Source: Anaeromonas frigoriresistens
GTDB taxonomy: Bacteria > Bacillota > Clostridia > Tissierellales > SIT17
DNA: 64,000 bases
NCBI RefSeq assembly: GCF_016820655.1
Contig: NZ_WSFT01000021.1
Coordinates: 62,001-126,000 of the forward strand
Direction of reading: 5' to 3'
The position numbers and the translations under genes are program-made. This document shows, in pieces, positions 11,592-20,360 of the stretch. The first letter of the stretch is position 1. Each line of letters starts with the position of its first letter. Below the pieces are notes generated by a model, which ran no database searches, was not told the origin of the DNA, and saw only the letters and a program-made list of their open reading frames with translations.

Positions 11592-12605
11592 TTAAAGTCC
11601 TTTATTTGCCATGTATACTGCTAAATCTACAACTCTTGCAGAGTATCCCCACTCATTGTCATACCATGATACTATTTTTACCATGTTATCCCCTACAGTC
11701 ATAGTAGATAATGCATCTATAATTGAAGAATGAGGATCTTTTCTGTAATCTACAGATACTAATGGTTCTTCTGAATATCCTAATATACCTTTCAATTCAC
11801 CTTCTGCAGCTTCTTTTAATGCCTTATTAACTTCTTCTGCAGTAGTTGATTTTTCTACTTCAAATACAATATCAACTACTGAAACAGTAGGAGTAGGTAC
11901 TCTCATAGCCATTCCATTTACTATACCTTTAAGTTCTGGGATTACAAGACCTACAGCTTTAGCTGCGCCTGTAGTAGTAGGTATGATAGATTCCGCTGCT
12001 GCTCTTGCTCTTCTTAAATCACTATGAGTTCCATCTAATATTCTTTGATCATTAGTATAAGAGTGAACTGTAGTCATAAGACCTTTTTTAATTCCAAAAT
12101 TATCTAGTATTACTTTAGCAAATGGTGCTAAACAGTTTGTTGTACAAGAAGCATTTGAAACTATATGATGATTGTCTTTATCATAGTCTCCTTCATTTAC
12201 TCCCATAACTACTGTTACGTCTTCACCTTTTGCTGGTGCTGATATAAGAACTTTTTTAGCTCCTGCTGTAATATGCTTAGAAGCTCCCTCTTTATCTCTG
12301 AATATTCCTGTTGACTCTATTACTAAATCAACTCCAAGATCACCCCATGGTAATTTTTCAGGATCTCTTTCACCAAATACTTTAATTTCATTTCCATTTA
12401 CTATTAGTTTATCTCCTTCTACTGATACATCTCCTTCAAATTTACCGAAGCATGAATCATATTTAAATAAATGAGCTAAATCTTCTACCTTTCCAGGATT
12501 ATTAACTGCTACAATATCAATATCCTTTACATTGTTTTCCATTGCAACCCTTAATACATTTCTACCTATTCTTCCAAAACCATTAATTGCTACTTTCATA
12601 CTCAT
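11592..12605 (-). CDS. gap: Glyceraldehyde-3-phosphate dehydrogenase, type I
   Basis: The 337-residue enzyme oxidises glyceraldehyde 3-phosphate with NAD and phosphate. It has the Rossmann motif [13 protein letters not shown], the catalytic cysteine in [12 protein letters not shown] and the C-terminal WYDNEWGYS. The ATG (MSMKVAIN) lies eight bases after AGGAGG; an ATG two codons later is an alternative. It is the first structural gene after cggR (gap of 40 bases). Confidence 0.98.
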   Translation of the reverse strand: MSMKVAINGFGRIGRNVLRVAMENNVKDIDIVAVNNPGKVEDLAHLFKYDSCFGKFEGDVSVEGDKLIVNGNEIKVFGERDPEKLPWGDLGVDLVIESTGIFRDKEGASKHITAGAKKVLISAPAKGEDVTVVMGVNEGDYDKDNHHIVSNASCTTNCLAPFAKVILDNFGIKKGLMTTVHSYTNDQRILDGTHSDLRRARAAAESIIPTTTGAAKAVGLVIPELKGIVNGMAMRVPTPTVSVVDIVFEVEKSTTAEEVNKALKEAAEGELKGILGYSEEPLVSVDYRKDPHSSIIDALSTMTVGDNMVKIVSWYDNEWGYSARVVDLAVYMANKGL

Positions 12606-12645
12606 TAACAATTCCTCCTCTAATTATATTATTAAGCTTAATTGC

Positions 12646-13671
12646 TTATTTAATCTTATTTAGTATTTCCTTTGCAGCTCCTTCATCTATCAATAATGTT
12701 ATATCATTCCTTAAGGCGGCTATAGCTATTATAGCCTCTGCCTTTTGAGCTCCAGCTGCAATTCCTATCACATTTCTAATACTTTTAAAATCTTCAAGAT
12801 TAAGACCTACCGTATTGGATTCTCGTATTATCTCACCATTAATATTAAAATAATATCCAAAGGCTTCAGATACGGCTCCTTCCTTCTCTAGTATATCTAT
12901 GATATCTTTAGACAAGTTTCGTCTTTCTGCCATAGTATCAGATCTTCCTATTCCAAATACTAAAACATCAATTTTTTTAATAGAATCGATTAGAGATTTT
13001 ATTTCATCAAATTGCATTAATGTATCTAATGCTTCTTTTCCTATATTATCTGGTATATGTAATAGCTTATATTTTCCATCTAATTTATAAGCAATGTTTG
13101 CAGCAATATTATTTGATTGAGTCTCTAAGCTTTTCCCTATTCCACCTCTAGCTGGCAGGACTAATATGTCCTTAATAGAATTACTTTTAGGCATTTCCTC
13201 AGCTACTTTGGCCATTGTAGTACCACCAGTTATACCTAATATATTATTATCTTTTATAACATTTAATATGTGTTTTGATGCTTCTTTTCCTATATCAGAT
13301 AAGATATATTCGTCTTTATCAAAATTTCCTGGTACTACAAATATGTTTTTCAGATTAAGTAACTCTTTCAACTTATCTTCTAGGTTTGATAACCCTTTTA
13401 ATTGATAAATGAAACCTTTTAATTCTTCAATTACTTGAATTCCTTCTTCAGTTACATTCATACCCATTGATTGAATTTCTAATAACCCTTGTTTTTTAAG
13501 GATATTAACCTCTGTTCTTATAGCTCTTTCTCCTAAGTCCATATAACTTGCTAGAGTTCTTCTACCAATTGGTTTATTATGATATATTGTCCTTAAGATA
13601 TTATACCTCTTATCAAGTATTTCTATCATTTCTGGTATGATTTTTTTTTGAAGATTAATAATGTCATTCAT
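12646..13671 (-). CDS. cggR: Central glycolytic genes regulator (SorC/DeoR family)
   Basis: The 341-residue repressor has an N-terminal helix-turn-helix (about 25-75, containing GRRTLASYMDLGERAIRTE) and a C-terminal sugar-phosphate-binding domain (about 90-340) with LGITGGTTMAKVAEEMP and GIGRSDTMAERR. In Bacillus, CggR represses the gapA operon and is released by fructose 1,6-bisphosphate. Position at the head of gap-pgk-tpiA-gpmI-eno supports the same job. CAGGAG lies eight bases before the ATG. Four GGGAC boxes in its leader (13699-13778) suggest autoregulation. Confidence 0.95.
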   Translation of the reverse strand: MNDIINLQKKIIPEMIEILDKRYNILRTIYHNKPIGRRTLASYMDLGERAIRTEVNILKKQGLLEIQSMGMNVTEEGIQVIEELKGFIYQLKGLSNLEDKLKELLNLKNIFVVPGNFDKDEYILSDIGKEASKHILNVIKDNNILGITGGTTMAKVAEEMPKSNSIKDILVLPARGGIGKSLETQSNNIAANIAYKLDGKYKLLHIPDNIGKEALDTLMQFDEIKSLIDSIKKIDVLVFGIGRSDTMAERRNLSKDIIDILEKEGAVSEAFGYYFNINGEIIRESNTVGLNLEDFKSIRNVIGIAAGAQKAEAIIAIAALRNDITLLIDEGAAKEILNKIK

Positions 13672-13698
13672 ATTTTACACTCCTGATGGTCGATTTGA

Positions 13699-13778
13699 GT
13701 CCCTAATTTGTAAAATTTGTCCCACCTTGATTAAAATAAATGGGTCTTCCAAAGTCCCGGGTGTTTAGTATAAGTCCC
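13699..13778 (-). promoter_or_regulatory. Putative doubled CggR operator
   Basis: On the minus strand GGGAC occurs four times, at 13774-13778, 13754-13758, 13719-13723 and 13699-13703. Spacing is exactly 20 bases within each pair and 35 bases between pairs. The known Bacillus CggR operator has two CGGGAC half-units with a 20-base period. All boxes lie downstream of the likely transcription start, as expected for a road-block repressor. Confidence 0.7.
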
Positions 13779-13811
13779 ATATCTAATAAAAAAATATTGC
13801 TTTCGTTATTA

Positions 13812-13840
13812 ATTATAATTTAATATAGGAAAAACTTCAA
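13812..13840 (-). promoter_or_regulatory. Sigma-A-type promoter of the cggR-glycolysis operon
   Basis: Minus-strand TTGAAG (13835-13840), a 17-base spacer and a consensus TATAAT (13812-13817) predict a start near 13805 and a leader of about 135 bases containing the GGGAC boxes. Confidence 0.8.
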
Positions 13841-13850
13841 GTAAATAAAC

Positions 13851-13894
13851 AAAAAAAATAATAAAAGATTTAGTTCCACCTAAATCTTTTATTA
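13851..13894 (-). terminator. Terminator after rpoN
   Basis: Perfect 15-base arms (13859-13873 and 13880-13894) with a 6-base loop are followed on the minus strand by eight T residues. The arm begins within the rpoN stop codon. Confidence 0.9.
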
Positions 13895-15274
13895 ATATCT
13901 TCTACGTTTCGATGATGAAGGAATTTTTAATTCATCTCTATATTTTGCTACTGTTCGCCTTGATATTTTTATATCTTTTTCCTTTAATATATCTGCTATT
14001 TTTTGATCACTCAACGGCTTTTTAACATGCTCTTTCTCAATAAGATCTTTTATCATACTTTTAATTCCTGTTGAAGCTACTCCACCATCTTCTGTTCCAA
14101 TTCCACTTGAGAAAAAATACTTTAGCTCAAATATTCCTCTAGGGGTTTGAACATACTTGCCATTTGTAGCTCTACTTACTGTAGATTCATGCATTTCTAT
14201 ATCATCAGCTATCTCCTTCAGAGTTAATGGTTTGAGAGATTTTTGTCCTTTTTCAAAAAAATCATGTTGAAATTGTACAATTGAGCTTACTACTTTATAT
14301 ATAGTCATTCTTCTCTGCTCAATACTTTTTATTAACCACATAGCTGAGTTTAATTTATTATTAATAAACTTAGATATATCATTATCCCCTTCATTATTTA
14401 ACATATTTTTATAAAAATTATTTATTGTTAATCTAGGAGCAGTTATATCATTTACCATTATTACATATTCGCCATCAATTTTTTCTAGTACAACATCTGG
14501 GGTAACATATCTAATGTCGTCATTATCACTTGGAAATCCTCTTCCAGGCTTAGGTTCTAAAGTTTTAATAATATCACATATACTTTGAACTCTTTTAATA
14601 CTTACATCTAAGTCTTTAGCGATTTTATTTAATCTATTATTTCCTACATCCTCTAGATGATTATCTATTACTGTTAATATATCTAGATTATCAAAATTCT
14701 TATCTCGTAATTGTATCGTTAAACATTCTTTTAGATCCCTAGCACCTACTCCTACTGGATCAAAAGTTTGAATAATTTCTAAAACATTTTTAACATTTTC
14801 TTCTTTTACACCTATCTCTGAGGAAATATCTTCTATAGTGGATGATAAGTATCCATTACTATCTATATTCTCAACAATTTGTATTCCAATGAATTTATCT
14901 TTAGGATTAAAAAATGTCAAATCAATTTGAAATAAAAGATGATTTTTTAAGGACTCCTCCTTTGTTATAAAATTCTCATAATTATATTCTTTTGATTTAC
15001 TAATATTATTTTTATAACTGATATCATCATATTGGCTAATGTATTCTTTCCAATCAATATCATTATCAACTTTATCAGATACCTTATCTATATCCACATT
15101 TTCTTTATTATTTTTTATTTCCATCTCAATTAATGGGTTAGATTCCATTTGAGTTTCTAGATATTCCCTAAGTTCATTACTATTGAATTGTAGTAGCTTT
15201 ATGGCTTGTCTCAACTCAGGGGTCATGACTAATTTTTGGGTCTGTTGTAATGCTAAATCAAATCCCAATCTCAT
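13892..15274 (-). CDS. rpoN: RNA polymerase sigma-54 factor
   Basis: The 460-residue protein has the glutamine-rich activator region (LQQTQKLVMTPELRQAIKLLQ), a core-binding region (about 120-230), the DNA-binding domain and the C-terminal RpoN box ISRRTVAKYRDELKIPSS. Sigma-54 directs promoters that need an AAA+ activator; in amino-acid-fermenting clostridia these often govern amino-acid reductase and catabolic genes. No enhancer-binding activator is encoded in this window. The ATG giving MRLGFDL lies eight bases after GAGG and is preferred over an upstream GTG. Confidence 0.95.
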   Translation of the reverse strand: MRLGFDLALQQTQKLVMTPELRQAIKLLQFNSNELREYLETQMESNPLIEMEIKNNKENVDIDKVSDKVDNDIDWKEYISQYDDISYKNNISKSKEYNYENFITKEESLKNHLLFQIDLTFFNPKDKFIGIQIVENIDSNGYLSSTIEDISSEIGVKEENVKNVLEIIQTFDPVGVGARDLKECLTIQLRDKNFDNLDILTVIDNHLEDVGNNRLNKIAKDLDVSIKRVQSICDIIKTLEPKPGRGFPSDNDDIRYVTPDVVLEKIDGEYVIMVNDITAPRLTINNFYKNMLNNEGDNDISKFINNKLNSAMWLIKSIEQRRMTIYKVVSSIVQFQHDFFEKGQKSLKPLTLKEIADDIEMHESTVSRATNGKYVQTPRGIFELKYFFSSGIGTEDGGVASTGIKSMIKDLIEKEHVKKPLSDQKIADILKEKDIKISRRTVAKYRDELKIPSSSKRRRY

Positions 15275-15329
15275 AAATTTCACCTCAAACTATTTTATCT
15301 ATAGTATATATATATGTCTATATAATTAT

Positions 15330-15357
15330 ATTATACCAAAAGTAGCGACTTTCTCAA
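15330..15357 (-). promoter_or_regulatory. Sigma-A-type promoter of rpoN
   Basis: Minus-strand TTGAGA (15352-15357), 16-base spacer and TATAAT (15330-15335) lie about 55 bases before the rpoN start codon. Confidence 0.6.
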
Positions 15358-15381
15358 ATAGCAAAGATAGGAAGATTAAAT

Positions 15382-15413
15382 AAAAAGGCGGACAATAAAA
15401 ATATGTCCGCCTT
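15382..15413 (-). terminator. Terminator of the nucleoside ABC importer operon
   Basis: Perfect 9-base arms AAGGCGGAC/GTCCGCCTT with an 11-base loop and a T-rich tail lie directly after the last permease gene. Confidence 0.85.
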
Positions 15414-15420
15414 AAATATA

Positions 15421-16356
15421 TTATCTTTCTCCTTTTTCATAAGGTTGCCCACTAGCTGCTGGAGCTGTAGCTCTACCTACAAATCCTGTAAGGATTACTA
15501 AAGTTAATGCATATGGTAACATTGCTAATATCTGTGAGGATATATTTATAATATTAGAGCCTCCTAGATATACTGTTAAACCTTGAGCTGCACCAAATAA
15601 TAGGCATGCCCACATTGCTCCTTGAGGTTTCCACTTACCAAATATAACAGCTGCTAAAGCAATAAAACCTTGCCCAGAGATTAATGTAGGTCTAAAGTTA
15701 GAAACTACTGCTATACTCATAGCAGCTCCTCCAAACCCTGCAAATACACCAGATAATACAACTGCTAAATACCTTATTTTCACTACGCTAACTCCTAAAG
15801 TATCAGCTGCTGCTGGATGTTCTCCTACAGCTCTAATTCTTAATCCCAATTTGGTCTTATATAATATAAACCACATAATAAAAACTAAAATGAAAGCTAA
15901 ATATACTGTGGCATAATGATTAAATATTAAATCCAAAAATGAATTTGATTCAAATACACCATTTAATGGTCTCGGCATTTTTGCTTCAAAATCCAAAGAC
16001 TTTGTCATAGTAGATCCATTAAAAAATAAACGACTTATAAATAAAGCCACTCCTGGTCCTAAAAAGTTGATTGCTATACCTGAAACTACTTGATCTGCAT
16101 GGAAAGTAACTGAGGCTATAGCATGTAAAAGTCCAAAAACACCTGCTGCCAGCCCTGCTGCTATAAATGCTATCCATGGGTTCCCGGTAAAATATCCTAC
16201 TGCGGCTCCAGTAAAAGCCCCCATCGTCATCATACCTTCTAATCCAATATTAACTACACCTGATTTTTCAGAAATAACTCCACCTAATGCAGTGAATATT
16301 AAAGGTGCTGCATACATCAAAGTAGTTCCTATTAAGAATCCTAAATCATCTAGCAT
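15421..16356 (-). CDS. ABC transporter permease, nucleoside/BMP type (NupQ-like)
   Basis: The 311-residue hydrophobic protein is the second membrane subunit of a BMP-family importer, with the family landmarks SEKSGVVNIGLEGMM near the N-terminus and GLRIRAVGEHPAAADTLGV in the cytosolic coupling loop. It would form the channel with the preceding permease. The ATG (MLDDLGF) is chosen because AGAGG lies seven bases upstream; a GTG three codons earlier touches the ribosome-binding site. It overlaps the upstream permease gene by 11 bases, so translation is probably coupled. Confidence 0.92.
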   Translation of the reverse strand: MLDDLGFLIGTTLMYAAPLIFTALGGVISEKSGVVNIGLEGMMTMGAFTGAAVGYFTGNPWIAFIAAGLAAGVFGLLHAIASVTFHADQVVSGIAINFLGPGVALFISRLFFNGSTMTKSLDFEAKMPRPLNGVFESNSFLDLIFNHYATVYLAFILVFIMWFILYKTKLGLRIRAVGEHPAAADTLGVSVVKIRYLAVVLSGVFAGFGGAAMSIAVVSNFRPTLISGQGFIALAAVIFGKWKPQGAMWACLLFGAAQGLTVYLGGSNIINISSQILAMLPYALTLVILTGFVGRATAPAASGQPYEKGER

Positions 16357-17497
16357 TTTTTTCACCTCTTTTTCTGGTGTTTATATTAAAAATCATTCTC
16401 ATAAATTTAGGTACAGCTATAAAGAATACTATGGTACCTATTACAATATTAACAACTTCAGATGGAGCTCCTAAAGGAGGCTGAATCTTAGGTCCACCAT
16501 ACTTTAATCCTCCAAATAATAATCCTGCAAATATATTTCCAAAGGCCGTAGTTCCACCTATAAGAGCAACCGCTATACCATCAAATCCATACCCTTCCAT
16601 ACCAGGTAGTACACTGATACCTTTAGTTACTCCCATAACCTGTAATGCTCCTGCACTTCCAGCTAAACCACCAGCAATCATCATAGATGTGATTATACTT
16701 TTCTTAACTTTAATACCACCATATTCAGCTGCATGCTTATTATATCCAACGGCTCTTAGTTCATAACCTAATGTTGTTTTATTTAATATATACCATACTA
16801 AAACTGCTAATAAAATTGCAATAACAAAACCTAAGTTAGCTGGAGTAGCTAAAAAGTCTTTAATATAAGGATGTTGACTAAGCCACTCTCTTCCTGCATC
16901 AGTATATTTCCAATCTTCCAATATCGTTATACTAGCAGTGTCTAATATTTCATAAGAAGAATCACTTTCAGGTCTTCTAAGAAATGGTTTCATAACCATG
17001 TAATTACTAAAATACAATGCAATCCAATTCAGCATAATTGTAGCTATTACTTCATGAACACCAAATTTTGCTTTTAAGAATCCTGCTATTCCTCCCCATA
17101 CTGCTGCTGCAATAATAGCTGCTAAAAATACCACTATCGCATGTAATCCTATAGGTAACTCTAAAAAATATCCAACTATTGTAGCCACTAATGCACCGAC
17201 TATATATTGTCCTTCTGCTCCAATATTAAATAATCCAGTTCTAAAAGCAAATGTAACAGAAAGCCCGGTAATAATTAATGGTGTGGCATATATAATCATA
17301 TAAGATATATACTTAGTTCGGCTGAATATTCCATTAATAATAATGCTATAAGCAGTAATTGGATTAAAACCCGCAATCAGTAGAACTATAGCTCCTATAA
17401 TCAAACCTATTATTACGGAAACTATTGTAAAAGTTAAGTTACTAGATAATAGTCTTTGCTTTACACTATATTTATTTTTCTTCTTTTTATTTTCCAT
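16346..17497 (-). CDS. ABC transporter permease, nucleoside/BMP type (NupP-like)
   Basis: The 383-residue permease has a basic N-terminus (MENKKKKNKYSVKQR), about eight to ten hydrophobic segments and the coupling-loop motif TLGYELRAVGYNKHAAEYGGI. With the other permease and the double ATPase it forms an importer for nucleosides or related ligands. The ATG is eight bases after GGAGG. Its start overlaps the end of the ATPase gene and its end overlaps the next permease, a tightly coupled operon. Confidence 0.92.
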   Translation of the reverse strand: MENKKKKNKYSVKQRLLSSNLTFTIVSVIIGLIIGAIVLLIAGFNPITAYSIIINGIFSRTKYISYMIIYATPLIITGLSVTFAFRTGLFNIGAEGQYIVGALVATIVGYFLELPIGLHAIVVFLAAIIAAAVWGGIAGFLKAKFGVHEVIATIMLNWIALYFSNYMVMKPFLRRPESDSSYEILDTASITILEDWKYTDAGREWLSQHPYIKDFLATPANLGFVIAILLAVLVWYILNKTTLGYELRAVGYNKHAAEYGGIKVKKSIITSMMIAGGLAGSAGALQVMGVTKGISVLPGMEGYGFDGIAVALIGGTTAFGNIFAGLLFGGLKYGGPKIQPPLGAPSEVVNIVIGTIVFFIAVPKFMRMIFNINTRKRGEKNAR

Positions 17498-19025
17498 CAG
17501 TTCCACCTCCTGCCATCATTAGGCCTAAGGTCTTTTCATCAGCATCTTTAGCATTTATAATACCTACAATTTTACCCTCATATATAACTGCTATTCTATC
17601 TGCCACATTAATTACCTCGTCTAATTCTAAAGAAACTAAGAAAACAGCCTTACCTTTATCCCTTTGCTCAATTAATGATTTATGCACATATTCAATAGCA
17701 CCTACATCTAATCCTCTTGTAGGTTGTGCAGCAATCAATAAATCAGGATCATTAGTAACTTCTCTTGCAATTATTACCTTTTGTTGATTTCCTCCTGATA
17801 AAGATCTTGCTTTAATCTTTTCATTTTCTGGTCTTACATCAAATTTTTTAATTAGATCTTTAGCAAATTTCTCTATATTTTCATAACTAAGAATACCTCT
17901 TTTAGCAAAAGGTTTCTTATGATAATTTTCTAAAACCATATTTTCAGCAACAGTAAAATCTAATACTAGACCTCTTCTTTGTCTATCTTCTGGGATTATA
18001 GAAATTTTACTATTTAAAATTTCCTTAGTTGACTTGTTAGTCATATCTTTTCCATTCATATAGACTTTTCCAGATTCTACTTGTCTTAGTCCATTTAGAG
18101 CATCTATTAATTCACTTTGTCCATTTCCATCTACTCCTGCAAGACCTAATATTTCTCCAGCATGAATTTCTAATGATAATCCGTCTACTGCATTTATTCC
18201 TCTATTATCTTTTACTACTAAGTTTTCAATTTTTAAAGTTGTTTCCCCTTTTTCTTTATGCTCTTTGTCTACTTTAAAGCTTACTTCTCTACCAACCATT
18301 TTTGATGCTAAGTCATCCTCACTTGTTTCAGAAACTTTCACAGTGTCGATATGTTTTCCTCTTCTAATAATAGTGCAATAATCTGCTATCATTTTAATTT
18401 CTTTTAATTTATGGGTAATTATTATTATCGTTTTACCCTCTTCAGTCAAGTTACTTATTATTCCCATTAAATCTTCAATTTCTTGAGGAGTTAATACTGC
18501 TGTTGGTTCATCTAGGATAAGTATTTCTGCTCCCCTGTACAAAGCTTTTAATATTTCAACTCTTTGTTGCATCCCTACACTTATATCTTGAATTTTTGCA
18601 TCAGGATCTACATAAAGACCATATTTCTCTGATAATTCTTTAACATCTGCTATAGCTTTTTGCATGTCAATAGTTACACCTTTAGTTGTTTCCATTCCTA
18701 GGATAATGTTTTCCGCTACCGTAAAAGGTTCAACTAACATAAAATGCTGATGTACCATTCCTATTCCCTTTTTTATAGCTACATTAGGATCATTAATATT
18801 TGTTTTTTCACCTCTAATGTATATATCTCCAGATGTAGGATGATATAGTCCATATAGTACATTCATAAGAGTAGTCTTCCCAGCACCATTCTCACCTAGC
18901 AATGCATGCACTTCTCCTTTGTGTACCGTAAGGTTTATGTGATCATTTGCTGTGAAATTACCAAATTTTTTCGTTATATCTTTCATCTCTACAACCTTAT
19001 GGTTAAAATCAATGTTACTCAACAA
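17487..19025 (-). CDS. ABC transporter ATP-binding protein, nucleoside/BMP type (NupO-like, two ATPase domains)
   Basis: The 512-residue protein carries two fused ABC ATPase domains. The first has Walker A GENGAGKTT near 43-51, signature ISVGMQQR and Walker B ILILDEPTAVL; the second has the degenerate Walker A LAGVDGNGQSEL and signature SLSGGNQQKV. A degenerate second site is normal in sugar/nucleoside importers of this class. The start is TTG (TTGTTGAGT, either codon possible), placed after GGAGG. A hairpin separates it from the upstream lipoprotein gene. Confidence 0.94.
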   Translation of the reverse strand: MLSNIDFNHKVVEMKDITKKFGNFTANDHINLTVHKGEVHALLGENGAGKTTLMNVLYGLYHPTSGDIYIRGEKTNINDPNVAIKKGIGMVHQHFMLVEPFTVAENIILGMETTKGVTIDMQKAIADVKELSEKYGLYVDPDAKIQDISVGMQQRVEILKALYRGAEILILDEPTAVLTPQEIEDLMGIISNLTEEGKTIIIITHKLKEIKMIADYCTIIRRGKHIDTVKVSETSEDDLASKMVGREVSFKVDKEHKEKGETTLKIENLVVKDNRGINAVDGLSLEIHAGEILGLAGVDGNGQSELIDALNGLRQVESGKVYMNGKDMTNKSTKEILNSKISIIPEDRQRRGLVLDFTVAENMVLENYHKKPFAKRGILSYENIEKFAKDLIKKFDVRPENEKIKARSLSGGNQQKVIIAREVTNDPDLLIAAQPTRGLDVGAIEYVHKSLIEQRDKGKAVFLVSLELDEVINVADRIAVIYEGKIVGIINAKDADEKTLGLMMAGGGTDGK

Positions 19026-19053
19026 GATAACCTCCTATTCTAAAATACCTAAA

Positions 19054-19077
19054 CAGCTCAGGCCTTAGCCCGAGCTG
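19054..19077 (-). repeat. Intercistronic hairpin between lipoprotein and ATPase genes
   Basis: Ten-base GC-rich arms (19054-19063, 19068-19077, one G-U) with a 4-base loop lie between the two genes, followed on the minus strand by a T-interrupted tract. It may be a leaky terminator or 3' stabiliser that lets the binding protein be made in excess. Confidence 0.6.
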
Positions 19078-19102
19078 CTAGTATTTACTTTCTTGAAGTT
19101 AA

Positions 19103-20164
19103 TTATTTTGCTTCAAATTCCTCATAAGTATCTTCATTATAAGGTACTACTATTTCACCATCTATAATACTTTGCTTTATTTCTTCAACTTCAGCTAAAA
19201 TATCTTCTGGTACATGCTTATCAGATGTAGGAGCAATACCCACACCATCATCATCTAAACCATAAACAATAGTTTCTCCACCAGGGAATTTTCCATCTTG
19301 AAGTCTTTCAGCTATATCAAACATAGCAATGTCTACACGTTTTACCGCTGATGTTAAAACGTTCTCAGGAGCTAAATCACTTTGGTCTCTATCCACACCA
19401 ATAGCCCACTTATCTTGCTCTTTAGCTGCTTCTATAACACCATTACCTACTCCACCAGCTGCATGGAATACTATGTCCGCACCATCTTGGTACATTGAAT
19501 TTGCAATAGCTTTTCCTTTTGTTGAATCTACGAAACTTTCAGCATATTGTCTTATTACTTCTGCATCTGGATTAGCATATTTTACTCCTGCATGGAATCC
19601 ATAATCAAATCCATCTATTACATTACCTTCAACTCCACCAACAAATCCTACTTTGTTAGTTTCAGTCATCTTGCCTGCAATATATCCTACTAGGAAAGAT
19701 GCTTGATTAGCTTCAAATACTACTCCAACTAAATTTTCAGGAGTATCATCATATGCAAAATCTATTATAGCATATTTTTGATCTGGATTCTTTTCAGCTG
19801 CCTCTTCTATGTCCTTAGACATATTAAATCCTATACCCCAGATTAAATCATTTCCTTCATCTAAAAGGTTTTCTAGGTTAGGACCATAATCAGCCTCTTT
19901 CTCTGACTCTTTATATGTTGCTTTTATTTCTAATTCTTCTTGAGCTCTTTGTAATCCTTCCCAAGCTGATTGATTAAATGACTCATCACTAATTCCACCA
20001 AAATCTGTTACCATAGCAATTTTGATTTTTTCTCCATCGCCATTGTCTGTACCTTCGTTTGTACCTTCATCAGTATCGTTATCTGTACCTGGAGTACCAC
20101 ATCCAACTACAGTACCTAATACTAGAACTAGTACTAATAATAAAGATAAACTTTTCTTTAACAT
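19103..20164 (-). CDS. BMP-family substrate-binding lipoprotein (NupN/BmpA-like)
   Basis: The 353-residue protein begins with a lipoprotein signal (MLKKSLSLLLVLVLVLG..VVGC) with the lipidated cysteine near residue 22, followed by an acidic, threonine/asparagine-rich linker and the BMP periplasmic-binding fold (IAMVTDFGGISDESFNQSAWEG, VGFVGG, GADIVFHAAGGVGNG). Family members bind purine nucleosides or related ligands. The ATG lies six bases after GGAGG. It heads the four-gene importer operon. Its leader contains a 5' hairpin and a Spo0A-box-like site. The exact ligand cannot be read from sequence. Confidence 0.93.
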   Translation of the reverse strand: MLKKSLSLLLVLVLVLGTVVGCGTPGTDNDTDEGTNEGTDNGDGEKIKIAMVTDFGGISDESFNQSAWEGLQRAQEELEIKATYKESEKEADYGPNLENLLDEGNDLIWGIGFNMSKDIEEAAEKNPDQKYAIIDFAYDDTPENLVGVVFEANQASFLVGYIAGKMTETNKVGFVGGVEGNVIDGFDYGFHAGVKYANPDAEVIRQYAESFVDSTKGKAIANSMYQDGADIVFHAAGGVGNGVIEAAKEQDKWAIGVDRDQSDLAPENVLTSAVKRVDIAMFDIAERLQDGKFPGGETIVYGLDDDGVGIAPTSDKHVPEDILAEVEEIKQSIIDGEIVVPYNEDTYEEFEAK

Positions 20165-20220
20165 AAATACCCTCCTCAAATTTTTAATAATATAGAACTT
20201 TATACCTAGAATTATTCATA

Positions 20221-20230
20221 TTCGACAAAA
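20221..20230 (-). promoter_or_regulatory. Spo0A-box-like site in importer leader
   Basis: The minus strand reads TTTTGTCGAA, containing the 0A-box core TTGTCGAA. It lies about 60 bases upstream of the lipoprotein start codon and downstream of the likely transcription start. Confidence 0.4.
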
Positions 20231-20250
20231 GTCCTATAACTCCTTCTTTT

Positions 20251-20293
20251 TTAAGAGAATTATTATATTATATTTTAGTATGTATTCTCTTAA
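20251..20293 (-). repeat. Leader inverted repeat upstream of the importer operon
   Basis: Perfect 10-base arms (20251-20260 and 20284-20293) enclose 23 AT-rich bases. If transcription starts near 20292, the mRNA would begin with this hairpin, which could protect its 5' end. Confidence 0.45.
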
Positions 20294-20298
20294 TAAAA

Positions 20299-20307
20299 AT
20301 TATAGCA
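20299..20307 (-). promoter_or_regulatory. Extended -10 promoter of the importer operon
   Basis: The minus strand reads TGCTATAAT, a TGn extension joined to a consensus -10 box; no good -35 is seen, as is common for extended -10 promoters. Confidence 0.55.
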
Positions 20308-20324
20308 TAAATAAAAATTAATTA

Positions 20325-20360
20325 AAAATAAAAATAAAACCCCAGAAAAATCTGGGGTTT
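20325..20360 (-). terminator. Terminator of the glycine reductase operon
   Basis: Ten-base arms AAACCCCAGA/TCTGGGGTTT with a 4-base loop and a long T-rich tail on the minus strand begin at the grdD stop codon. Confidence 0.93.

Noticed and set aside
20165-20358. Purine riboswitch before the nucleoside importer
   Set aside because: The leader lacks the three-way junction core and the conserved loop sequences; only an AT-rich hairpin was found.
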